Of a DNA stretch of 64,000 nt, positions 54,483 through 64,000 are shown piece after piece. Both the position numbers and the translations under genes were made by a program. How positions within the stretch are numbered: the stretch's first letter is position 1; each line of letters begins with the position of its first letter. Origin of the DNA: Closterium sp. Naga37s-1 (Eukaryota; Streptophyta; Zygnematophyceae; Desmidiales; Closteriaceae); assembly GCA_947471745.1 (NCBI GenBank), contig CANJKZ010000922.1, positions 1,701,001 to 1,765,000 on the forward strand, given 5' to 3'. The notes under the pieces are model-generated. The model made no database searches and was not told where the DNA came from. It saw only the letters and a program-made list of their open reading frames with translations.

Positions 54483-54521
54483 CTTGCTTGTATTGTGATC
54501 TATACATATATACCTGCATGC

Positions 54522-57504
54522 ACAAGGCCTAATACAGTAGAGAAGCGCTGATGATCACCACACTGAAGTGCCTTGGTGAATATATCAGCAGTGTTGGCCC
54601 TAGTGGCCACGTACACAAGACGAAGCTGGCCACGCAGCTACAACTCACGAGCAAGGAAGTATCGCAGTATCGTTGCTGAGTCATCAACCCAAGAAGCGTC
54701 TGGGTGACCAGTGAGGACAACTGGACCCCGTCCTCCAACCACGAGCCCCATGCCTCACGTGCTGCACACGTAATGCAGTACCCTCTTCGCAGCATCCCAG
54801 TGCACCTTTCGGTCCCTATCGGGAGCCACTTAGCGAGCCAAAAGGCTGAGAGGGTACGCGAGGTCAGGTCGTGTGCACGTCATCAGGTACATGAGGCAAC
54901 CCACAAGCTCTGGGTACGGACCACTCGGCTCTACGGACTCGTCCGAAGGTGGAGCTGAGAGCGAGTGGCCGGTAGACAGAGGAGTGGGCTGTGGTGAGGA
55001 GAACTGGAAGCCGAAGCGCTGAAGGACCTGGTGCACCATGTGTGACTGAGTCAGGGTGATGGTGCGCCGTGCTCTGTCCCGGGTGATCCGCAAGCCAAGA
55101 TAGCTGTGCAGTTCACCCAGGTCAGTGCAGGTGTGTCTCTTGTGCAGCTCGGACTTCACAAGGGTTAGTGCCTCAGTGTCAGCAGTGGCAAAGACTAGGT
55201 CCTCGACGTAGACGAGGACGTAGAACGGCAGCAGCGAGGTGTCGGTGCGTAGAAACAGCGACGGGTCAGCGATAGAAGGATCAAACCCAAGAGCCGCAAG
55301 TGTAGTCCTCAGTGTGTCGTGCCACTCGCGAGGCACCTGGCGAGAGACCATAGACTGGCCGCCAGAGGCTCCACTGGGTACATGCAGGAAACGACCCAGT
55401 GAAGCCAGGTGGGCGGCGCAGCCAGATCTCCTCGTGCAGGGTGCCCTGCTAGAAAGCTGTACTGAAGTCCAGAGAGTGCAACTCGTAGTCACGCTGAGCA
55501 GCGACGTGCAGCAACACCCGAAGAGTAGTCATCTTCGGGGTGGGGGAGAAGGTCTGGAAGTAGTCAACCCCTGTCGCTGACTGAAGCCTCTAGCAACGTA
55601 GCGCGCCTTGAAGGCAGGCGGAGAACCCGGCGGCCGCTTCACCCTGAAAATCCACATGCCATCGACTATGTTCGCCCCAGACGGGGGAACAACATCGACG
55701 TAGGTGCCTGTGGACTTCCAGGATGCCATCTCGGCATCCATGGCTGCCTGCCACTGAGAGGAGTAAGGACCCGTAATCGCCTCTACGTAAGAGCGCGGGG
55801 TTGGGATGTCTGGTGCATCCGGGTCTCCCTCAGGGGTAAGCAGCATGGAAGCGAAACGAGGTACAGCAGCTGCAAGACACTCAAAGTCCTTCTGCCTATC
55901 CTCAAGGACGTCCGTGCCAAGAGCACACTCACCAACAAGAGCACTGGTAGACTCAGACTCAGCAACAAGAGCAGTGGCGTAGTCTAGACGATATGCAGCA
56001 GCAAAGTTAAGTAGCTCAGCAACGAAGGCAGACGCAGCAGTGGACACAAAAGAAGGGTCAGTGACAACAGTGGCGAGGAGACAAGAGACAGTGGGGAGAA
56101 GGAGAAGGAGCAGGCAGTGGGGAGGCTGGCTGTAACGGCAGCTGCGACTAGTTAGGCGGTGGACACAGCAGGGGAGGAGTAAGGCTATTAGAAGACGGGA
56201 CACCAGGAACCTGCTGAAGTAGGGGAACGAAGTACAGTCGCGGCCGCACAGTGCCTTTAGCACCAGTTCCACCAGCACCCCCAGCGCCAGCACCTCGAGC
56301 TCCAGGGTCAACAGCTCCAGCTCCTCCAGCTCCAGCGCCTCCCGCGCCAGTGCCACCAGCTACAGCTCCTCCAGCTCCAGCGCCGCCAGCAACAGTGCCT
56401 CCAGCTCCAGAGCCTCCAGCCTCCGCAGGAACTCCTGCTCCAGCGCCCCCAACACCACCAGTCCCGGCTGCTCCATTACCCCTGGTACGAGCACCTACAG
56501 GAACAGCAGCCGTAGTACCACCAGCTCCAGCAGTAACTCCAGCACCTCCAGCTCCAGTGTCTCCAGTGCCTCCAGCTCCTGCAGCTCCACTCAGAAGGCG
56601 TGCGCGCCGAAAAAGCCACTCACGCAGCTGCTGCGGGGAGAGAGTTTCCAGCCGCGGAGACAGTCTCGGCGAAGCACCAGCAGGACCTCCAGACGAAGTA
56701 GCACCCCGAGGCTCAGCACCCCCAGAGTCAGCACCCTCAGGCTCAACACCCTCAGGCTCAGCACCCCCAGGCTCCACACCCGCAGACTCAGCACCCCTAG
56801 GCTCCGCACCCCCAGGCTCAGCACCCCCAGAACCAGCACCTTTAGACTCAGCGCCCTTAGGCTCCGCAACCCCAGACGCAGCACCTCGAGCAGCACCTGA
56901 GTCGCCAGCTACCTCAATAGGCACAGTACCAGGGAAAGGGTCTACCTGAGACACACCTAAGGGAGCAAGACCCTGGGGCGGGAGGGGGTCTACCGGAGGG
57001 GGACCGGGAGCAAGGAAGAGCGGCGGGGGTGGGGGAGGGGCAGGGCGATAGGGGAAGAGACGGTAAAAGGGAACCGACTCACCAAACGTGACGTCCTGAG
57101 AGGGGATGACACGGCACGAGGTGGGGTGGTAAAACTGCCAGCCAGGCGCGTCAGGGGGAAAGCCAAGGAAGACGCAGGGGATAGCGTGGGCGGAGAGCTT
57201 GTCCGCGGATGTATCGGGAACAGCGACGCATCACCAACCTCCCCAGTCCAACGCAGTGAGGGCGAGGTCTCCGGCAAGGAGACACGGGGCCAGAGGTTGA
57301 GCTGATGCGCAGCGTACAGGACCGCAAACGGCCACGGAAAATGGGGAGCAGCCGCATGGATCATGGAGGTACGAGCGACCTCCATGACTAAGCCAATGTG
57401 GCGCTCAGCAATCCCATTTTGCTGAGGGGAGTCTGGAAGCGTGAACGACTGGAGAATGCCCTCCCCACGACAAATGTCCCGCAAGAGGTCGGAGGAGAAC
57501 TCAC
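54522..57504 (-). pseudogene. Copia-C-v: partial integrase, linker, RT, broken RNase H
   Basis: Reading leftward from 57484: integrase end (DICRGEGILQSF, QQNGIAERHIG), then a deletion near 57220. The linker with Ala/Gly repeats (56954-56148) and the Pro-rich linker and RT start (GMWIFRVKRPPGSPP, near 55660) follow. RT continues to VLVYVEDLVF near 55215, where the first catalytic Asp of YVDD is Glu. RNase H has lost its middle between about 54670 and 54680, so DNKAML is missing. It ends with ADIFTKALQCGDHQRF near 54550 and joins Copia-C-iii tail to tail. On the right Copia-C-vi has inserted in integrase at 57504. Confidence 0.85.
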
Positions 57505-57636
57505 TGTCAAACTTATATCTGCTATAGTCTATTTAGGCTGTAGTGGGGTAGTTCTTAGAGGGTACAACACTTATGTGTTTTCTACTTGTACCCATCTCAT
57601 TTCTAGTTCATTCATTCTTTCGTCAATTATCTCACA
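57505..57636 (+). repeat. Copia-C-vi 5' LTR, 132 bp
   Basis: Starts TGTCAAACTTATATCTGC and ends CAATTATCTCACA. Nearly the same as the C-iv 3' LTR. Confidence 0.85.
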
Positions 57637-57647
57637 TGGTATAGAGC
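57637..57647 (+). promoter_or_regulatory. Copia-C-vi primer-binding site, degenerate
   Basis: TGGTATAGAGC follows the LTR directly, the same shortened form as C-iv. Confidence 0.75.
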
Positions 57648-57719
57648 TAGTTTCGAGTTTTTTCTTAAAAAGGGCCCACCACTGAAATTTTTCTTACATG
57701 CTCGACGCGCGCGTCGCGC

Positions 57720-58795
57720 CTGCCCTTCGAGGCCCGTAGCGGCCCCTGCGCTTGCCCTTAGAGCCAGCGCCGGCCCCGTAAGGCCCCGTAAGGCCCCTTA
57801 AGGCCCCGTTTACGGCCCCGTTTAAGGCCCCGTAAGGCCCCGTAAGGCCCCGTAAGGCCCCGTTTACGGCCCCGTTTAAGGCCCCGTAAGGCCCCGTAAG
57901 GCCCCGTAAGGCCCCGTTTACGACCCCGTTTAAGGCCCCGTAAGGCCCCGTAAGGCCCCGTAAGACCCCGTTTACGGCCCCGTTTAAGGCCCCGTACAGC
58001 CCCGTAAGGCCCCGTAAGTCCCCGTAAGGCCCCGTAAGGCCCCATTTACGGCCCCGTTTAAGGCCCCGTAAGGCCCCGTAAGGCCCTGTAAGGCCCCGTC
58101 AGGCCCCGTTTAAGGCCCCGTTAGGCCCCGTAAGGCCCTACAAGGCCCCGTCAGGCCCCGTCAGGCCCCGTTTGCGGCCCCGTCAGGCCTCGTAAGGCCC
58201 CGTCAGGCCCCGTTAGAGGCCCCGTACGGCCCCGTCAGGACCCGTTAGCTGCCCCGTCAGGCCCCGTCAGGCCCCGTAAGGCCCCGTCCGGCCCTGCCCC
58301 GGCCCTACCCCAACCTGTCGCGGCCCTGCGCCGGCCCTGCTGCGGCCCTGTCGCAGCTCTGCCCCGGCCCTGCTCCGGCACTGTTGCAGCCCTGCCCCGG
58401 CCCTCGCCCCGACCCTGTCTCGGCCCTGCCCCGGCCCTGCTCCTGCACTGCCGCGGCCCGGACCCGGCCCTGCCCCGGACCTGTCGCGGCCTCGCCCCGG
58501 CCCTGTCCCGGCCCTGCTCCGACCCTGCCCCGGCCCTGCCCAGGCCCTGCCCCGGCCCTGCCCCGGCCCTGCCCCGGCCCTACCCCCTGCCCCGACCCTG
58601 CTCCGACCCTGCCCCGGCCCTGCCCGGCCCTGCCCCCTGCCCCGGCCCTGCCCCGGCTCTGCCTCGGCCCTGCCCCTGCCCTGCTCCTGCACTGTCGCGG
58701 CCCTGCCCAACCCGGCCCCGGATCTTTTGCGGCCCGGCCCCGGCCCTACCCCGGCCCTGCCCCGGCCTCGCCACTGGTAAGAGCGACGCGCTGCC
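57720..58795 (+). repeat. Copia-C-vi leader: two-part GC-rich array
   Basis: 57770-58270 repeats GGCCCCGTAAGGCCCCGT with GTTTACGG insertions, giving a higher-order period near 54 bp. 58280-58790 repeats GGCCCTGCCCCGGCCCTG and variants. The two parts correspond in order to those of C-iv read on the other strand. No start codon of the gag type lies before 58870. Confidence 0.87.
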
Positions 58796-58869
58796 GAGCC
58801 GCGCCGCCCTGCCTAGCCTGCCCTGCCGAGTTGCACTGCTGCTGCTGCTAGCCTGCTGCTGCTCCTGTC

Positions 58870-61020
58870 ATGGCTAGTCTCAATGTTCTTACCTTTGATG
58901 CTGAGGGTCGAGCTGTTGACTTTGAGGTCTGGCTAGATGATCTGCAGCTTTTCCTTCAGTACGATAGCAAGGATGGCCTCTCACTATTTGATCTAACGTC
59001 TGGCGCCTCTACTGCCCCTGCTGCTGATGCTGACAGTACTGTTCGCTCGCAGTGGCTCACGCGCGATGCTGCTGCTCGTCTTGCTGTGCGTAATCACCTG
59101 CCGTCTACTGAGCGCGCGCACTTTAGTCAGTACAAGAGTGCTAGGGCTCTGTACGACGCTGTAGTTGCACGCTACTCCTCCCCTACCACTGCTGCCCTCA
59201 GCCGCCTCATGCTGCCGTACCTTTTTCCTGACCTTGCCGCCTTTGCCACAGTTGCTGACCTAGTTGCTCACCTCCGCACTAGTGACGCTCGCTACCGCGC
59301 TGCCCTTCCCACTGAGTTTCTTCCCACGAACTCCCCCCCCATGTACATCACCCTTTACTACCTAGTCACCCGCCTCCCTGACTCTCTCTCCTCAGTCAGG
59401 GATCACTTCCTCTCCCTTTGCCCCACCGAGCTGACTGTCGACTTGCTAGAGGAGCGCCTTGCTGCAGCTGAGAAGAGTATCTTAGCTGTCTGTGCTTCTC
59501 GCGGCGACCGTCGCACCCCCTTCTTTGAGGGGTGTTCCCCTGTCCCCATTCTCCCCTCTGTTGCCTCTGCTGCTGCTGTCGACCTCGTTGGCACTGAGGA
59601 GGTCGGCGCTGCGTCTACTGCCCCTAGTGGGCGACGCCGCACTGGCAAGGGCAAGGGAAGCAGGGGTGGTGGAGGTGGCGGTGGAGGCAGCAGTGGAGGA
59701 GGTGGAGGAGGTGGAGGTGGTGGTGGGGGTGGTTCCGGGAGTGGGGGCGTCGGTGGCGGCAGTGGAGGCCGTGGCGGCGGTGGCGGAGGAGGTGGCGGCG
59801 GCGGCAGCGGTGGTGGAGGTAGCGGAGGAGGTGGTGCTGGTCGCGGTGCGGCCACACAGCGTGGAGGCCTTGGTGGCAGCCAGCGTCAGCAGCAGCTGCG
59901 CACCCGTGAGACCCCGTCTGTTCAGCAGCTTCGTGAGTGGTACGCTGGGCGTGGGAGGTCTGGGGGTGCAGGTCCCTGCACGTACGTTCTTCGCACCGGC
60001 ACTCGTAGTGGGGAGGTGTGTGGTCTCCCACACACCACGCAGCGCTGCTTCGGCCGCTTGACTGACACCTGGCGTACCCAGTTTCCTGACGCTGTTGAGC
60101 TTCCTCGTTGGCATGATTTGCTTCTGCAGAATGTGCCTATCTTTGATCTAGACTTTGATGCTATCCTTGCTGCCATGTATGCTCTTGCTGATATTACTGA
60201 GGATGACTGTTACCTGCGTGTCCCGCCCGACCCGGGCACTGTGGCTGCTGCTCTAGGTGCTAGTGCGTCTGCTGCTCCAGGTGCTTGTGCGGCTGCTGCT
60301 CTAGGTGCTAGTGCGTCTGCTGCTCCAGGTGCTGGTATGTCTCCTCTCTCTGGTACTACACCTACTGCGTCCTTTCACACTTTCACACTTGACTCTGGTG
60401 CTTCGCGCTCTTTCTTTAGAGACAGCACCACGCTCACGCCGCTCAATCGGCCTGTTGCGGTCTCCCTTGCTGACCCCTCAGGGGGCCCAGTACTTGCACA
60501 CTCCTCCACTGTCCTACCGTGTCCTGCGGCCCCGTCGGGCTTGCTGTCGGGACTCCACCTCCCCTCGTTCTCTACGAACCTGGTGAGTGGAGCTGACCTC
60601 CAGGACGCGTGGGTTGACCAGTTCACCCCTGGAGGTCAGCGTGTGACCCACTGCACTTGCTCTCGGACGGGCCGTCACCTGGCCACGTTCATCCGTCGGC
60701 CAGGGTCGAGTCTGTACACACTGACTACTGCGCCTCCTCCGGTCTCTGCGTCTGGTCAGGTAGCTGCGTCCAGTCAGGTGTTTGCTGCCGCGTCCAGGTC
60801 TAGTCCTGCGTCTGCCCCCTGCTTGTGTCGCCCTTTGGCACACGAGACTCTCCTTTGGCACCACCGCCTTGGTCACCCCTCCCTGCCTCGTCTTCGAGGT
60901 ATGGCCTCCCGTGCCCTTGTCTCGGGTCTACTCAGGTCCCTCCCTCCCCTTCCTCCGGGGCCTGCCCCCACCTGTGTTCCTTGTGTCGAGGGCCGGCAGC
61001 GCGCCGCCCCTCACTCCTCC
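58870..61020 (+). pseudogene. Copia-C-vi gag, protease, integrase start, truncated
   Basis: ATG 58870 (MASLNVLTFDAEGRAVDFE). Gag to residue about 210 (LYYLVTRLPDSLSSVRDHF), glycine tract about 260-330, Cys/His region (CTYVLRTGTRSGEVCG, TTQRC), protease FTLDSGASRSFFRD near 507, and integrase zinc motif LWHHRLGHPSL and CVPCVEGRQR near 660-710. The frame is open the whole way, which suggests a recent copy, but it stops being Copia-C after RAAPHSS and reads antisense Copia-D. The DDE core, RT and RNase H are missing, so it could at most make Gag and protease. Compared with C-iv it has a duplicated GASASAAPGA stretch near residue 470. Confidence 0.87.
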
Positions 61021-62646
61021 AGGAGCATCCTCGTCCAATGCCACTTTGGCCTGATATGCTTTGTCAGGCCATGAAGACAAGCATTCTTCGCAAGCTTCAC
61101 AGCCGACTCATTGTCACAAAAAATCACAGTCGGCTCCTTCTGGCACACTCCGATCTCCTCCAACAAACGCCTCAGCCGCACCACCTCCTTAGCCCCATGA
61201 TGCAGAGCCATGTGCTCTGTCTCACGCGAGGATAGCCCCACCTCATTCTGCTTCTTGCTGCGCCAGCTTACTGCACCACCTCCAAACAGGCACACATAGC
61301 CTCCAATGCTGGTGCCATCCGTCTTCACAGAGTTGAAGCTGGCATCGGTGTAGCAAGTCAAGAGCATCTCCCCCTTGCCCAAATCAGCAGCACCCCGTTG
61401 CTGCCTTTGCCTCACAGCACTGTACTCCAAACCAATAGATGATGTAGCACTCACATAGCGGACCAACCTCTTGGCCGCTTCTAGCTGCTCATGACTGGGG
61501 CGTGAGACCACACTTGCAAGCCTGGATGTAGCAAATGCGATGTCAGGCCGTGTGTGGTTCGCCGCATAGTTGAGTGCCCCAACCATGGAATGGAACAGCT
61601 TCCTGTCGCTCTCACCCACCACCTCCTCATCAGCACAGGGCTCCACAGTGAAACCCGAAAGTAGTGGGGTGGCTGGCTTTCCTCCATCTTGCAGCCCATA
61701 CTTCTCAGCCAGCCCCTCACAGTACTTTCTCTGGTGCAACCTCAACACTCCCTTGTGAAGGTCCCTCTCCACATGCATCCCAAGGTAATACTTGACATCT
61801 CCCATCTTCGAGCACTTGAACTGCATCTCCAGCATCTCCTCCACACGCTCAATCATTGTAGATGACTCAGAGAAGAGAAGGATGTCATCCACATACACCA
61901 GGAGCATGAGGAACTGCTCCTTCTCTTGCAGCAGGAACAAGCTGTGATCACACTCGCTCTTCTTGAAACCCCCAGCCAGCAGTGTCTCCTCCAGCTTGTG
62001 GTACCATGCGCGAGGAGCCTGCTTCAGGCCATAGATGGCCTTCTTGAGCCTGCACACCCTGCCGCTCCCATCATCCAACCCCGCTGCAGCATGTACAGCT
62101 CCTCTAGGATGATCCCATTGAGGAAAGCAGTTGTGATGTCCATCTGCTTGATCCTCCATCCGCGGTTTGCAGCCGTTCCCAACATCACCCTTAGTGTAGT
62201 CCCTTTCCCCACAGGAGCAAAGATCTCATCAAAGTCCTTCCCCTTTGTCTGCTGGAACCCCTTAGCCACAAGCCTTGACTTGTAGCGGGTCAACTCCCCA
62301 TCAGGTCCATACTTGTGCTTGAAGATCAGCTTTGAAGAGATTGCCTTCTTCCCAGGAGGCAGCTCACACAACTCCCACGTTTCATTCTCCAGCAGAGAGT
62401 CATGCTCTTCCTTCACACTCTGCTTCCACTTCTCAGCATCGGGCCCACTCAAGGCCTTAGCTAGCGTCTTGGGCTCAGGGACGGCTGCCCAGTAGCAGTG
62501 TGCTATCTCATCCTCATCACACTGCTCAGCCACACTCCCAGCCCGTACCACCTTTGGCTTTCCAAAACTAGGATAGGTCAGCCTGTTAGGAGGGCGCACA
62601 TCCCTCCTAGGATGGTCTGGCGGACGTTGGGTACGTGGTGGAGCAT

Positions 62647-62677
<31 letters not shown>

Positions 62678-64000
62678 CTCCACCTCAGGTTCTCCCCCAT
62701 CCCCAGTCACCCCAGAGATCTCCTCATCTGAGACAGTGACCTGCACTTGCCTCGAAGGCCGATGCACCTCATCGGCCTCAATGATCAGCGGTGTAGTAGG
62801 AAGCTTATGCTGCTGCTGCTTCCACTCCTTGTAGTACAAGGACTCAAGGAACTTCACATACCTTGACACAGTCAGCTGTTGGCTGGTCAAGTCCCATATC
62901 AACCAGCCCTTATGATCCTTAGGAAGCCCCAAGTGTACTCCCCATCTCCCAGAAGCCTCCAACTTTCCCCTCTTCTCCTTAGGCACATGAAACACCACCA
63001 TGCAGCCGTAGGCTCTCAGCATGTTGACTGCTGGTGCACTCCCATACCACTTGGTGTAGGGGACCCACATCTTGTCCCCCACAGTCGCCAACACCCTGTT
63101 CTTCACAAGGGCGACCTGCCGCAGTGCAGTCACCCAAAACGGATCCGGCAGCCCTGCACGCCCAAGGAGAGTGCGAGCACCTTCCTGCAGGGTCCGGTTG
63201 AAGCGCTCAGCCACGCCGTTCTGCTGAGGGTTGTAGGGAACTGTGAGCTGATGCTGGATCCCCTTCTTCTTCAGCACCGCCTCAAAATCAGCGCCAATGA
63301 ATTCTCCCCCGTTGTCAGTGCGGATCACCTTCACCTTGTGTCCGCTCTCCCTTTGAGCTCTCGGCATCCACTCCTTAAGAACAGCCGCTGCCACTTCCCC
63401 CTTAGTCTTGAGAGGGTACACCCACACCGCACGTGTGTGGTCATCCACAATGGTTAAGAAGTTGCGGCTTCCCGAGAGAGAAGGGGCCCTCGTAGGGCCC
63501 ACCACATCCATGTGCACAAGCGCGAGCGGGGCCTTGGCTGGTCCCGTGCCGCTGCTGAAGGGAAACTTTGTGAACTTGGTCTCAAGGCATATAGGGCAGC
63601 TCCCAATCTCCTTCACTGCCCCTTTCACCTCCAACCCCTTCAAGCTCCCATCCTTCACCAACTTCTGCAACATGGGAAAATTCACATGACACACCCTCTC
63701 GTGCCACGTCTCCAAATCAGCCTCACCACTCCCAGATGAAGCCTTTGCCCATGCAGCTGTCGCATCCACACCAGCAAGCACCTCACCATGTGGCTGCTGT
63801 GGCTGCTGCACCTTCTTGACTGCGTCCAGAGCCCCATCAGATGGTGCAGTCTCCTCTCCTCCTGCAGTTGCCTTTGCCGTTGCTGCTGCCGCTGCCGTTG
63901 CTGGTAGTTTCCCATTCCAAGGGATAATGGGCAGCTGCCATAGGTCCTTGATGCAGCTGCTCTTCTCCTCCAAATCCCACAGCAGCAATTTCCCAAGCTT
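61021..64000 (-). pseudogene. Copia-D pol: integrase, RT, RNase H, cut at both ends
   Basis: Reading leftward from the window edge: end of protease region (LLWDLEEKSS), integrase zinc motif (WHERVCHV, CPICLETKF, near 63700-63580), core acids in HMDVVGPT, RTDNGGEF and QQNGVAERFNRT, and a run of nine Gln near 62665. RT begins (SSKLIFKHKYGPDGE, TAFLNGIILEELYM). Near 62085 a small deletion shifts the frame, and RT continues as GLDDGSGRVCRL, YGLKQAPRAWY and VYVDDILLF (about 61890). RNase H follows (YTDASFNSVKTDG, SSRETEHMAL, DNESAVKLAKNAC, KWHWTRMLLE). The last part of RNase H, purine tract and 3' LTR are lost at the join with Copia-C-vi. Gag and protease lie beyond 64000. One frameshift makes it inactive as read here. 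Confidence 0.87.

Larger units (their letters stand above)
24528..54521 (+). mobile_element. Copia-C-iii, host element split by two insertions
   Basis: Plus-strand pieces 24528-26360, 42861-43360 and 49774-54521 join end to end once the two insertions and one copy of each target duplication are removed. The Gag frame then continues across both joins. Order: 5' LTR, primer site, leader array, gag, protease, integrase, linker, RT, RNase H. The 3' LTR is missing. The element stops about 40 bases after the RNase H stop and meets inverted Copia-C-v. The own length is about 7.1 kb. It carries many stops and is the oldest layer of the nest. Confidence 0.88.
57505..61020 (+). mobile_element. Copia-C-vi, 5' half
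   Basis: 5' LTR 57505-57636, primer site, leader array, then gag-protease-integrase start, cut at about 61020 by Copia-D in the opposite orientation. It sits in the integrase of Copia-C-v. Its gag is very similar to that of C-iv. The missing 3' half prevents a target-duplication test. Confidence 0.87.

Noticed and set aside
57758-58045. 95-residue frame with repeated GPYGALRGLKRGRKR
   Set aside because: Product of the GGCCCCGTAAGG tandem repeat on the antisense strand of the leader.
1-64000. tRNA, rRNA or host housekeeping genes
   Set aside because: I looked on both strands and saw no tRNA arms, rRNA cores or recognisable host proteins. Initiator-tRNA matches are only 11-13 base primer sites.

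Overview
This 64-kb window is a eukaryotic repeat region made almost entirely of LTR retrotransposons. I see no host gene I can name, no rRNA or tRNA, no CRISPR array and no bacterial-type operon. Organism (inference): the Copia primer-binding sites match the 3' end of initiator tRNA-Met as in plants, there is a chromodomain Ty3/gypsy chromovirus, and a pogo-type transposase appears to carry spliceosomal introns. GC-rich tandem repeats are abundant. Together these point to a green-lineage nuclear genome, perhaps a streptophyte alga. I cannot fix the species from the sequence.

For clarity I name the families locally. Copia-A is a decayed copy at the left edge. Copia-B has LTRs of about 0.8 kb. 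Copia-C is the dominant family, with 115-133 bp LTRs and a GC-rich tandem array between primer site and gag. Copia-D is at the right edge. Copia-E has 360 bp LTRs and is less GC-rich. TR-1 is a short non-autonomous LTR element. There is also one chromovirus and one pogo-like DNA transposon.

Layout. 1-3587 (-): decayed Copia-A. 3.6-4.45 kb: unassigned, with possible exons of an unrecognised gene. 4455-7294 (+): a chimera of Copia-C reverse transcriptase joined at a 6-bp microhomology to Copia-B integrase and reverse transcriptase, the integrase core being deleted. 7295-10093 (-): the 5' half of a Copia-C joined head to head. 11.5-13.3 kb (+): pogo-like transposase pseudogene. 13499-22965 (-): chromovirus, interrupted by Copia-E (16323-22562, +), which is flanked by 288-bp direct repeats instead of a short target duplication. 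22966-24484 (-): TR-1, with target duplication CTAGC. 24528-54521 (+): a Copia-C host element (C-iii) split by two insertions. The first is Copia-C-iv (26361-42855, -, target duplication GGAGG), whose leader array is itself split by Copia-B1 (35595-42077, -, target duplication GTGCG). The second is Copia-B2 (43361-49768, -, target duplication TGCCC). 54522-57504 (-): partial Copia-C-v joined tail to tail and cut by Copia-C-vi (57505-61020, +). C-vi is in turn joined to Copia-D (61021-64000, -).

How the parts work together. Each intact element would encode Gag, an aspartic protease, integrase, reverse transcriptase and RNase H as one polyprotein, with LTRs supplying promoter and terminator. 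Only Copia-B1 still has an uninterrupted gag-pol frame and near-identical LTRs, so it is the only plausible autonomous element here. Copia-E has one frameshift. All others carry stops, deletions or chimeric joins. Copia-C leader arrays, in-element duplications and microhomology joins suggest frequent template switching or recombination among related copies.
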